Positions 36,225-43,798 of a stretch of DNA of 64,000 nucleotides are shown here, in pieces. Under the pieces are notes generated by a model that saw only the letters and a list, made by a program, of their open reading frames with translations, was not told the origin of the DNA and made no database searches. The translations under genes and the position numbers were made by a program. The number at the start of each line of letters is the position of its first letter. Position 1 is the first letter of the stretch. The stretch is from contig NZ_SNWR01000001.1 of the NCBI RefSeq assembly GCF_004362215.1, forward strand, positions 4,260,001 through 4,324,000, given 5' to 3'. This DNA is from Paractinoplanes brasiliensis (GTDB taxonomy: Bacteria > Actinomycetota > Actinomycetes > Mycobacteriales > Micromonosporaceae).

Positions 36225-36686
36225 CTAGCCGAGCAGCGGAAGCTTGCCGACGATCTTGTCGACCGGGTTGCGCGGCCCGACCACACTCACCGCGTAGTAG
36301 TCGATCTTGTCGGCTTCGGTGGCGCTCACGGCGTCCAGGTATTCGCTGTAGACGCGGGTGTGCTGAGCCGCCGCCGGCATGTCGGCGACGAAGAAGTCGG
36401 CACGCGCGGCTGCCTTGGCCCGGATCGTGCGCAGTGTTTCCGAGCCGGCAGCGAGCACAGCGCAGCCGGCCCAGGGAAGCCCCGGGTGGGCGTTGCCGTC
36501 GGCGTCCACCGCGTCGTCACCCAGCAGCCCCTCGACCGCGCGTGCGGTGGCGGCGGCCGTGCAGATCGCGGCGTTGGCGGCCCGCCCTGGCGGCAGGTCG
36601 GCGTCGACCACCACCACCCACTTGAGCCGGGCCGCGCGGGTGGGCGCACTCTGGTCGATCTCGTCCGGGGCGAATCCGGTCATCAT
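36225..36686 (-). CDS. DUF2000-family protein
   Basis: The 153-residue protein fits the DUF2000 family (peptidyl-tRNA hydrolase II-like fold): KWVVVVDADLPPGRAANA at the start, then GLPWAGCAVLAAGSETLRTI and FFVADMPAAAQHTRVYSEYL. Its function is unknown. Start ATGATG at 36686 has GGAGAGGG upstream. It is divergent from an Lrp/AsnC gene with 100 bases between, the classical layout for an Lrp-type regulator and its target. Confidence 0.83.
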   Translation of the reverse strand: MMTGFAPDEIDQSAPTRAARLKWVVVVDADLPPGRAANAAICTAAATARAVEGLLGDDAVDADGNAHPGLPWAGCAVLAAGSETLRTIRAKAAARADFFVADMPAAAQHTRVYSEYLDAVSATEADKIDYYAVSVVGPRNPVDKIVGKLPLLG

Positions 36687-36738
36687 CTGCCCTCTCCGTG
36701 CAACTGGTCAGCGTACGGACGAAATGCTAGGCACCTGT

Positions 36739-36744
36739 TAGGTT
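36739..36744 (+). promoter_or_regulatory. Putative -10 box (TAGGTT) of the Lrp/AsnC gene
   Basis: TAGGTT lies 42 bases before TTG 36787, which leaves a short leader with an ACGGGG ribosome site. Confidence 0.45.
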
Positions 36745-36786
36745 GAGCGGCAACACATCCGTACGAGTATCGAAACGGGGCCTGAT

Positions 36787-37251
36787 TTGGCGGACTTGGA
36801 CGAACTAGATAAGGCGATCCTCCGCGAACTCCAGTCGGATGCACGGAAGACCAACCGCGAGGTCGCCGCGGCCGTCGGCGTCTCACCGACCACGGCCCTC
36901 GACCGCACCCGCGCCCTTCGGCAGCGAGGCGTGATCCGCGGTGCGATCCTCGACGTCGACCTGAAGTCGATCGGCCGGCCGGTGCAGGCGCTGATCGCCA
37001 TCCGCATCCGGCCGCCGTCGCGCCGCAACATCGAAGCGTTCCGCGAGTGGGTGAGCACCCTGCCCGACACCCTCGGCCTGTACGTGACGACCGGCACCGA
37101 CGATTTCATCGTGCACGTGGCCGTCCCCGACAACGACAGCCTCTACGAGTTCGTCATCGACCGGCTCACCCAGCGCCCCGAGGTGGCCGACGTGCGCACC
37201 TCGATCGTCTACGAGCACATTCGCAACAACGGGATCGCGCCGTCGCGGTGA
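36787..37251 (+). CDS. Lrp/AsnC-family transcriptional regulator
   Basis: A 154-residue feast/famine regulator: LDELDKAILRELQSDARKTN and the helix-turn-helix TNREVAAAVGVSPTTALDRT, then an effector (RAM) domain with LYVTTGTDDFIVHV and DVRTSIVYEHI. TTG 36787 is the only suitable start and has GGGG 6 bases upstream. The divergent DUF2000 gene is a likely target; the effector cannot be guessed. Confidence 0.9.
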   Translation: MADLDELDKAILRELQSDARKTNREVAAAVGVSPTTALDRTRALRQRGVIRGAILDVDLKSIGRPVQALIAIRIRPPSRRNIEAFREWVSTLPDTLGLYVTTGTDDFIVHVAVPDNDSLYEFVIDRLTQRPEVADVRTSIVYEHIRNNGIAPSR

Positions 37252-37269
37252 GGGGACGACGATGGGCAC

Positions 37270-37917
37270 ATGACGAAGCTCGACGGGCGGCAGGTTGCCG
37301 CCGAGAAGCTGGACGGCTGGGTCTACGTGCCCGCCGGCCTGCAGACCTGCATCGAGACCAAGAATTTCGCCACCGGCCTGGCCCTGGTCAACGCGATCGG
37401 CGAGGTGGCCGAGCAGATGGACCACCACCCCGACCTGACCCTGCGCTACCCCGCCGTCGACGTCAGGCTGAGCAGCCACGACGTCGGCGGGGTGACGAGC
37501 CGGGACGTACGCCTGGCCCGGGCCATCTCGTCCGTCGCGTCCGGGCTGGGCCTGCGCCCGTCGTCCGGCCCTGTGTCCCGGCTCGAGTGGTCGCTCGACA
37601 GCCCCGACGCCGCAGCGGTCTCGCCGTTCTGGGCGGCCGTCTTCGGCGTGCCGACCGACGACGGCGAGCTCATCGATCCGTCCGACCGGTTGCCCGTGGT
37701 GTGGTTTCAGCGCTCCGGCAACGAGCAGGGCCGCCAGCGCTGGCACCCCGACCTGTGGCTCGACCCGGCCCAGGTGCAGCCGCGTATCGACGCCGCCCTG
37801 GCCGCCGGCGGCACCCTGGTCAGCGACGCCGACGCCCCCGCGTTCTGGGTGCTGGCCGACCCCGAGGGCAACCGCATGTGCCTGTGCACCTGGCAGGACA
37901 GGGACTCACCGAACTGA
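37270..37917 (+). CDS. Fusion of pterin-4a-carbinolamine dehydratase and VOC domain
   Basis: Residues 1-95 look like PCD/DCoH (4a-hydroxytetrahydrobiopterin dehydratase): the active-site DHHPDLTLRYPAVDV and the following TSRDVRLARAI. Residues 105-215 look like a glyoxalase/VOC domain (LEWSLDSPDAAAVSPFWAAV ... ADPEGNRMCLCTW). Such fusions occur in actinobacteria, but the substrate is unknown. The last codons (QDRDSPN and stop) form the first copy of the 35-bp tandem repeat that follows. Length 215. Confidence 0.85.
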   Translation: MTKLDGRQVAAEKLDGWVYVPAGLQTCIETKNFATGLALVNAIGEVAEQMDHHPDLTLRYPAVDVRLSSHDVGGVTSRDVRLARAISSVASGLGLRPSSGPVSRLEWSLDSPDAAAVSPFWAAVFGVPTDDGELIDPSDRLPVVWFQRSGNEQGRQRWHPDLWLDPAQVQPRIDAALAAGGTLVSDADAPAFWVLADPEGNRMCLCTWQDRDSPN

Positions 37918-38105
37918 CGCCATCAGCGCAGGACAGGGACTCACCGGACTGACGCCATCAGCGCAGGACAGGGACTCACCGAACTGACGCCACCAGCGCA
38001 GGACAGGGACTCACCGGACTGACCCCATCAGCGCGGGACAGGGACTCACCGGACTGACGCCATCGGCGCGGGACGGGGGTTCAGCGGACTGACGCCATCA
38101 GCTTC
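37896..38105. repeat. Six tandem copies of a 35-bp unit spanning the 3' ends of two convergent genes
   Basis: Units begin at 37896, 37931, 37966, 38001, 38036 and 38071 and start GGACAGGGACTCACC. Copies 1-4 differ by one to three bases; copy 6 is more diverged and its last bases do not match. On the plus strand each unit can encode the end of the PCD-VOC protein (DRDSP then Asn or Asp and stop), on the minus strand the end of the glycosyltransferase (LMASVR and stop). Copy 1 holds the real plus-strand stop and copy 6 the real minus-strand stop. Confidence 0.95.
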
Positions 38106-39040
38106 CGCAACTCCGCGAGCGCCCGCGGGTCCTGGCGCCGGCCGCTGGTGTCGACCACCTCGGCAACCCCGTCCAGCAGCCGGGCCGCCGTGGCGAGCTC
38201 ACCCAGCTGGGCCAGGGCCTGTGCGGCCAGCCAGTCGCAGTAGTCCGGCCGCGCCCCCGCCGCCCGCAGCTGTTCGGTAAGGGTGAGGCAGACGTCGTCC
38301 AGACCCGCCGCCAGCACCAGGCGGGCCAGGAAGTCGGTGCCGTGCAGCCACTCCGGTGTGCCCGGAAAGAGCTCACGCAACGTCTCGAACGTGTCGGCGG
38401 CCTCCTGCTGCCGCCCCGCCCCGACCAGGCTGCGTCCGAGGTCGAGCAGCGTACGGGCAATGAGCTCCCGATCGTCCCCCGCCTCCGCGAGCGTCAACCG
38501 GGCCAGCTCCACGTTGCGCCGCGCTTTGGCCGCCCGGTGCTCCGGATCCGCGTACCCGTGGTGCCTCAACACGATCGCCGAACGAGGCGCCGCCACGGTC
38601 GTCCCGGTCAGCCGCTCATGCACTCGTCCCTCCCACCGCGCCGCACCCTTCCGATGCAGGTGGGCCGCGGTGTTCGTGTAGGGCAACTCGTCGTGCGCGT
38701 TGTCCACCTCGACCTCGACGACATCGGCCGAACACGCCTCGAGAAAGCGCCGCAGCTCCCGCGGGTCCCCGGCATAACGCTGATCCGCGTCGACCGTCAT
38801 CACCCAGAGAGCGCTCCACCCCTCCAGCGCCTCGTTGCGGGCCGCAGCGAAGTCATCCTGCCACCGCCCCCGGGTGACCGTAGCCCCACGCTCTGCGGCG
38901 ATCTGAGCGGTCCGGTCGCGCGATCCCGTGTCATGCACCCGAACGGCATCCACCACCCCCTCGAGGGCGTCCAGGCAGCCCCCGATCTCCGACTCCTCAT
39001 CCCGCACGATCAGGCTGGCCACAAGAAACGGAATGCTCAC
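38081..39040 (-). CDS. Family 2 glycosyltransferase with C-terminal TPR-like helices
   Basis: The N-terminal ~190 residues show the GT2 pattern VASLIVRDEESEIGGCLDAL, VHDTGSRDRT and the metal-binding VDADQRY; the rest is helical with TPR-like repeats (LLDLGRSLVGAGRQQEAADT). This matches SunS/tetratricopeptide glycosyltransferases that act on proteins or peptides. GTG 39040 is preferred (TTG 39043 is also possible; both have only a weak GGGG upstream). 319 residues. Its last codons lie in copy 6 of the 35-bp repeat. Confidence 0.85.
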   Translation of the reverse strand: MSIPFLVASLIVRDEESEIGGCLDALEGVVDAVRVHDTGSRDRTAQIAAERGATVTRGRWQDDFAAARNEALEGWSALWVMTVDADQRYAGDPRELRRFLEACSADVVEVEVDNAHDELPYTNTAAHLHRKGAARWEGRVHERLTGTTVAAPRSAIVLRHHGYADPEHRAAKARRNVELARLTLAEAGDDRELIARTLLDLGRSLVGAGRQQEAADTFETLRELFPGTPEWLHGTDFLARLVLAAGLDDVCLTLTEQLRAAGARPDYCDWLAAQALAQLGELATAARLLDGVAEVVDTSGRRQDPRALAELRKLMASVR

Positions 39041-39263
39041 CAACCCCGAATCGGCACTTCAACCCCAAACCTGAACCCGTACGCCTCGTCGCCTCCCCCA
39101 ACCGCACCACACCGAACCCGCGGCACCTCGCGACCCAGGCGACGCCCCAGGCCATAGCGCGCGCTCCGGCCGTGGTGGTGGGTCACCCGACGAGAAGCGT
39201 TCCACGTGCTGTCCCTTTCATGGGCCGCCCATCTCGCGTACGGCCTGTCCCCGACAGCTCGAC

Positions 39264-39269
39264 TACGGT
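39264..39269 (+). promoter_or_regulatory. -10 box (TACGGT) of the phosphotransferase gene
   Basis: TACGGT lies 7 bases before GTG 39277 and decides that start over longer readings. Confidence 0.6.
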
Positions 39270-39276
39270 GGCTTCC

Positions 39277-40176
39277 GTGACGGGCTCCGAGGTCGACGCG
39301 GATCTGGTTCGCGACTTGCTCCGGGAGCAACATCCCGATCTGGCCCATCTGCCCCTCCGCGAGGTAGCGGGCGGCTGGGGAAACCAGATGTGGCGCCTCG
39401 GCGACGACTTGGCCGTCCGGATGCAGCGCATGGACGACAACCCCGGCCCGCAACTGAAGGAGCGCCGCTGGCTGCCCCTGCTGGCTTCCCGCCTGCCGCT
39501 GCCGATCCCGGTTCCCGTCCGCAGCGGCGAACCGTCCGAGCGCTTCGCAAAGCTGTGGACGGTGATGACCTGGGTCGCCGGCACACCCCTGGACCAAGCG
39601 GCCATCGACCACGGCGACCACGCGGCCGACCTGCTGGCCGCCTTCCTCAGGGCGCTGCACGTGGAGGCGCCCGCCGACGCGCCGGTGGCCTCCGACTTCG
39701 GCACCCACCCCAAGCACTCCAGGGACGGCTTCGAACGCTTCCTGAGCGCTGTGGACCTGAAGTCCTCCGGCTTCGCCGCCGCCGACATCCGCGCTGTATG
39801 GAACGAGGCCGCGGCCACCCCCGAATGGCCGGGCCCACCGGTATGGGTGCATGGTGACCTGCACCCTGCGAACGTGGTCGTCGCCGGTGGCACACTGGCC
39901 GGCATAGTCGACTTCGGAGCCCTCTTCGCCGGCGATCCGGCGTGGGACCTCGGCGCCGCCTGGCTGTTGCTCCCCTCCGGAAGCGCCGCCCGGTTCTTCG
40001 AAAGCTACGCGCGGGCCGACGAGGCAACCATCCGCCGTGCCCGCGGGCTGGCCGCCATGAAGAGCCTGTTCCTGATGCTGATGGGCCAGAACGGAGACCG
40101 AGGACTCCCCGGCGGCAAGCCGAACTGGGGCCCTGTCGGCCGCTCCGCACTGGACCGTGTCTTGAAAGCCGTGTGA
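39277..40176 (+). CDS. Aminoglycoside phosphotransferase-family kinase
   Basis: The 299-residue APH-fold kinase has LREVAGGWGNQMWRLGDDLA (nucleotide loop), the catalytic loop WVHGDLHPANVVV and the metal-binding VDFGALFAGDPAWDL. The family includes antibiotic kinases and many small-molecule kinases; drug resistance cannot be claimed from this. Start GTG 39277 follows TACGGT by 7 bases; readings from further upstream add a Pro/Arg-rich stretch that no APH protein has. Confidence 0.87.
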   Translation: MTGSEVDADLVRDLLREQHPDLAHLPLREVAGGWGNQMWRLGDDLAVRMQRMDDNPGPQLKERRWLPLLASRLPLPIPVPVRSGEPSERFAKLWTVMTWVAGTPLDQAAIDHGDHAADLLAAFLRALHVEAPADAPVASDFGTHPKHSRDGFERFLSAVDLKSSGFAAADIRAVWNEAAATPEWPGPPVWVHGDLHPANVVVAGGTLAGIVDFGALFAGDPAWDLGAAWLLLPSGSAARFFESYARADEATIRRARGLAAMKSLFLMLMGQNGDRGLPGGKPNWGPVGRSALDRVLKAV

Positions 40177-40507
40177 GCAGCCCTACCCACGCCGGTCAGC
40201 GTTCGGCCCATGGAAGGACGTACTCACATGCAACGGGCTGCGGAGCCGGCCCTCAAGGGCGTGCGTCGATCGCTCACCTGATAAATCGTTCGATTCGCGG
40301 CGACACCCGACTCGCGGCACCTGTGAGCACAGCCCGGTGTGGGTCCGGCGGGGCGGGCCGTGCGTCGTACGGATGGCGTGGCCCGCGGCGAAGGCGCAAC
40401 CGCAGGCCGGACGGGTCCGCAGCACCCCGGACACGCGATGTGGGTGCCGAAACGAACGACCCGGCCCCGCAGAGGCGAGAGCCGGGTCGAACGACGTACG
40501 AAGCCGA
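40177..40507. other. 331-base gene-free stretch
   Basis: No credible gene is seen. It lies between two convergent genes and contains a terminator-like hairpin near its right end (40458-40488). The left part shows no repeat or signal I can name. Confidence 0.6.
40458..40488. terminator. Terminator-like hairpin after the transposase-fold gene
   Basis: Arms GACCCGGC (40458-40465) and GCCGGGTC (40481-40488) pair perfectly; the 15-base loop can pair partly within itself. It lies 20 bases beyond the stop of the minus-strand gene. Confidence 0.55.
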
Positions 40508-42760
40508 TCAGCGAGAGCCGTACCCCGCGTTGTTGTTGCGGTATTCGTCTGCGCCCTCGCGGTCGCGGGTGAAGTCCCAGCCGCCGGCTGCCTCGCGGCC
40601 CGGGCGGCCGCCCATGGCGAAGCCACCGATCTCTTGGCCTCGGCGCCAGCCGCGGAAGTAGCCAGTGGTGTGGGCGGCGATGCTGGCGGCGTCGCGGACG
40701 ATGCGGAGCGGCCGCTCGTCGCGCAGCGGGGCGCCGGGCACCAGGTTGGCCTGGGGCACACGCTTGGGCAGACCGGCGGCGGTTTCGGCGGCGACGGCGG
40801 GGGTGGAGGCTTTTTCGGCGGCGCGCCAGCCCGAGTCGTTGGGGTTGGTCCAGTCGAGTTTGTCGGACTGGTCGTTGTGGCCGGTGAACCAGGCCGAGCG
40901 GGCCGCCGCGAAGATCAGCAGGTCGGTGTCGTTGGCGTCGGAGGGGACCGGCGGGTTCATGCTGCGGTCGAGCGCTGTCAGTTTGCTGCTTGTCGTCGAC
41001 GGGGACGACGGGCGGCGGGTGCCGTTGCGGCCCTCGACCAGGCGCAGCGGCGGCGGGTCGGTGACAGCGGGCAGGTCGGTGACGGTGGCGTCGAGACCGT
41101 TGGCCAGCTGGGAGTCGACCAGGCGCAGGGCGGGCGGCTCCTTCGGCATGTCCTGCCAGGGCGGGCGGACCCGGCCGTCGGACGGCGGGGCGCTCGTCGA
41201 GGCGGCCGGCGTGGTCAACGCGTCGTCGTTGCCGCTGGGGTTGATCAGCGGCCAGTTGGCGCGGGAACCGGGCTCGGGAGCCTCCTGCCCGCCGGGGCGC
41301 TGGGCGGGCATCGGCAGCGAGTAGTCCGTGGCCTCGCCGGGCGGCGGGCTGGTGGGACGGGTCGAGGGGCGCGGCGGGATGACCGTGCGCTGACGCTCCG
41401 CCCGGACGCTGTTGATCGCCGCATTGGTCAGCGTGGCCCGGAACGGCTGGCCGCTGTCGGCGGGGGTGGAGCCGTTCGGCGCGCCGGAGGACGGCGCCGA
41501 GGCGGCCGGCGACACCGAGGCTGCCGGGAACGTCGTGCCGGTCGGCGGCGTGGAGGTGCGCGAACCCGGTCGCGAGCCCGGCGTGATCGGCGTCATGCCC
41601 GGCGGGGGCGGCGGCGTCGAGATCGGCCGGTTGCCCGGGGCGGGCGCGCGGTTGGGGAACAGGGCCGCGGGTGCGGCCGGTGGCGGCGTGACCGGCCGGG
41701 GGGCCAGCGGCGGCGGCATGACCGGGTCGGGCGCGACCGGAGGCGTGGTGAGCGGGCGCGGCGAGACCGGGCCGGTGCCGGTGGACGCGGGCTCGGGGCG
41801 GGCACGCCGGCCGAAGCGCGAGCCCTCGCCCGGCACCGGCTGCAGCGCGGCGGGCTCGGTGGTGCGGCGCGGGCGGCGGCTGCCCGCCGGGGTGCTGCGG
41901 GCGGCGATCGTGCCGATCAGGGAGGCGCAGGCGGCGTCGGCGGCGCGCACCGAGGCGACCGCCTGGCGGACCGTTTCGCCTGCAGCGGGAGCCAGCGACT
42001 TGTTGACCCCGCCGCGGCGGGGGGACTCGCTGATCGCGACCTGCAGGGCGGTGACCGCGGCGATGATTTCGTCCTCGGTGCCGGAGCCGGCCCGGGTGAG
42101 CTCGCCGGCCACGTCCTCGGCGACACGCTGGGGCTCGCCCTGGGAGGTGAGGCGGCCGGGCTCGGGCAGCGCGTCGAGCACTGCCAGGGCGAGCGGGTGA
42201 GCCGGGTCGGGATAGGCCCGCAGGGCAGCGGGGTAGAGCTCGCGCAGCACCTCGCGCAGGGCGATGGCAGCCCCGTGGCGGCCGCTGAGCAGCGCGACGT
42301 GGGCGGCGAGGACCGGCTTGTAGCTCACCAGGTCACGCGGCACGGGCAGGGCGCCGGCCGTGAGGGCGCCCGCCTGCAACGCCCGGGCCAGGCCGACGGC
42401 CCGGCGCGCGGCCGGCGGCGCCTGCATTTCTTCGACGGAGTCGTCGTCGGCGAACCGTTCGGCGAAGTCGTCGGTGGTGTCGTCGTCGGCCACCACGAGC
42501 GGCCGGCCGGCCGCCGTGAGCAGGGAGGTGACCAGGTGGTCGTCGCTGTCGGCGGCGACCGCGGCGTCGGTGAATCCACTCGTGCGCTCCACGAGCAGCG
42601 AGCCGAACTCGGCGTAGCCGCCGGGGTCGTCGCTGATCTCGTGAACGCCGAGCAGTCGTCCTGCGTCGTCCACCACGGCGATGGTCAGCTGTGCGGCCGA
42701 AGCCCCACGCACCGATTCATCCGCCGACGCCAGACCGCAGTAAACGCGCACGAGCGCCAC
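40508..42760 (-). CDS. Large protein with an apparent IS110 (DEDD) transposase-like N-terminus and a kinase-type C-terminal module
   Basis: The first ~210 of 750 residues resemble an IS110 transposase core: AVVDDAGRLLGVHEISDDPGG, then PLVVADDD and ALPVPRDLVSYKPVLAAHVA ... VLRELYPAAL. The acidic catalytic residues expected at GID and the KTD-DA pair are absent, so it is probably not a working transposase. A ~400-residue Pro-rich disordered part follows. The end repeats the C-terminal module of the NIT kinase at 31122: LLIFAAARSAWF (~612), AGLPKRVPQANLVPG (~660) and GYFRGWRRG. GTG 42760 is chosen since GGGGAGGAGG ends 8 bases upstream; ATG 42793 has none. No terminal repeats flank it. Confidence 0.6.
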   Translation of the reverse strand: MALVRVYCGLASADESVRGASAAQLTIAVVDDAGRLLGVHEISDDPGGYAEFGSLLVERTSGFTDAAVAADSDDHLVTSLLTAAGRPLVVADDDTTDDFAERFADDDSVEEMQAPPAARRAVGLARALQAGALTAGALPVPRDLVSYKPVLAAHVALLSGRHGAAIALREVLRELYPAALRAYPDPAHPLALAVLDALPEPGRLTSQGEPQRVAEDVAGELTRAGSGTEDEIIAAVTALQVAISESPRRGGVNKSLAPAAGETVRQAVASVRAADAACASLIGTIAARSTPAGSRRPRRTTEPAALQPVPGEGSRFGRRARPEPASTGTGPVSPRPLTTPPVAPDPVMPPPLAPRPVTPPPAAPAALFPNRAPAPGNRPISTPPPPPGMTPITPGSRPGSRTSTPPTGTTFPAASVSPAASAPSSGAPNGSTPADSGQPFRATLTNAAINSVRAERQRTVIPPRPSTRPTSPPPGEATDYSLPMPAQRPGGQEAPEPGSRANWPLINPSGNDDALTTPAASTSAPPSDGRVRPPWQDMPKEPPALRLVDSQLANGLDATVTDLPAVTDPPPLRLVEGRNGTRRPSSPSTTSSKLTALDRSMNPPVPSDANDTDLLIFAAARSAWFTGHNDQSDKLDWTNPNDSGWRAAEKASTPAVAAETAAGLPKRVPQANLVPGAPLRDERPLRIVRDAASIAAHTTGYFRGWRRGQEIGGFAMGGRPGREAAGGWDFTRDREGADEYRNNNAGYGSR

Positions 42761-42825
42761 GGCGTCGTCCTCCTCCCCAGGGGCAACTGTCATTCGGCCA
42801 AGGATTGATGGTCCCTGGTGAGGGG

Positions 42826-43698
42826 TCAGTCGCGCCAGTCCACAGCTGCAGAGATCTTGCCGATTACCGAGCGCCAGCCGAGACTTGCCTGTTGTGCCCC
42901 GATTTTCTTCAATCGACGGCGACCGAAGAATCCGCCCATTCCACCGGACTCGGCGGAACGAAGTGACTCGTCCAGGTCGTCGAGCGGCGAACCGGGCGCC
43001 AGTGCCAGGATCACCTGCTTGATCCGAAGGGCGTGACCGAGGTCACGGGCAACCTCGCCCGCGGCGATGAGCAACGGAAGGTCCCATGTGTCGTGTCCGC
43101 CGCGCAGGTTCTCCACCACGAGGTCGAGCTCGTAGCGGTTCTCCGGCAGCGGGTCGATGTCGGTCGACTGTACCCGCTGGGCCAGGGTGCTCCAGGAGTC
43201 GATTTGTGCGAGATCGTGGGGAGCACCCGAACGAATGAAGGAGACCAGCGACTCGGGTGTCTTGAAGGCGATCAACCGGCCCTTGTGCGTGAGGAAGGCG
43301 GGCACTTCCTCATCCGCCGCCTGGGCATCGGCCTCGTCCGCCTCGTCCTCGAAGTCGGCCGGATCGGGCTCGTCGGCCGCCTTGTCGTCCGTCTCGCCCT
43401 CGGCCACCAGCGCCTGGAACTCCTCGTCGACGATGACCTCTTCGTCGTCGTCCTCCTGAGCGGCGCGGCGTTTACGGGCCTCGAAGGGGTCGTCCTCGTC
43501 GGCCTCGATCTCGGTCGGCGTCAGCGTGGACGCCTTGCGATAGGCCCGCAGGGTGAGGGCGACGCCACCGGGGAGCGCGATCTCGACCGGCTCGACACCG
43601 GTCTCCTCCCAGAGGGCACGCCCGGAGAGGCCGCCGGACTCGGCGGACTTCGCGGCCACGGGCGCGGACGCCTCGGGCTCGTCGGACTGGCTGGTCAC
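42826..43698 (-). CDS. Acidic conserved hypothetical protein (290 aa)
   Basis: I do not recognise the family. After a basic start it has a long acidic stretch (residues ~60-140, rich in Asp and Glu), then a compact C-terminal part: FLTHKGRLIAFKTPESLVSF, LPENRYELDLVVENLRGG, and an end of GFFGRRRLKKIGAQQASLGW. GTG 43698 was chosen because GGAGGT lies 4 bases upstream; TTG 43716 lacks a ribosome site. It is 65 bases upstream of, and on the same strand as, the large transposase-fold gene, so the two are probably one unit. Confidence 0.75.
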   Translation of the reverse strand: MTSQSDEPEASAPVAAKSAESGGLSGRALWEETGVEPVEIALPGGVALTLRAYRKASTLTPTEIEADEDDPFEARKRRAAQEDDDEEVIVDEEFQALVAEGETDDKAADEPDPADFEDEADEADAQAADEEVPAFLTHKGRLIAFKTPESLVSFIRSGAPHDLAQIDSWSTLAQRVQSTDIDPLPENRYELDLVVENLRGGHDTWDLPLLIAAGEVARDLGHALRIKQVILALAPGSPLDDLDESLRSAESGGMGGFFGRRRLKKIGAQQASLGWRSVIGKISAAVDWRD

Positions 43699-43798
43699 GG
43701 TGACCTCCGGGATCAATCTGGCCTATGGGACGAGTGATTCTGCCGACACACCCTAATGGGCGAGGCTGGAAGAGCACTGACCGGTCCGGTGCAACCGG

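Noticed and set aside
37896..38105. The 35-bp repeats as a CRISPR array
   Set aside because: The units are directly adjacent with no spacers between them, and they contain the ends of two coding genes; no cas gene is in the window.
39277..40176. Annotation of the phosphotransferase as an antibiotic-resistance gene
   Set aside because: Only the general kinase motifs are visible; the fold is shared by many metabolic kinases and nothing nearby indicates resistance.
40508..42760. An intact IS110 insertion sequence
   Set aside because: The acidic catalytic residues and the Ser-containing C-terminal domain are not visible, the C-terminus is of another type, and no flanking repeats or second copy are seen.
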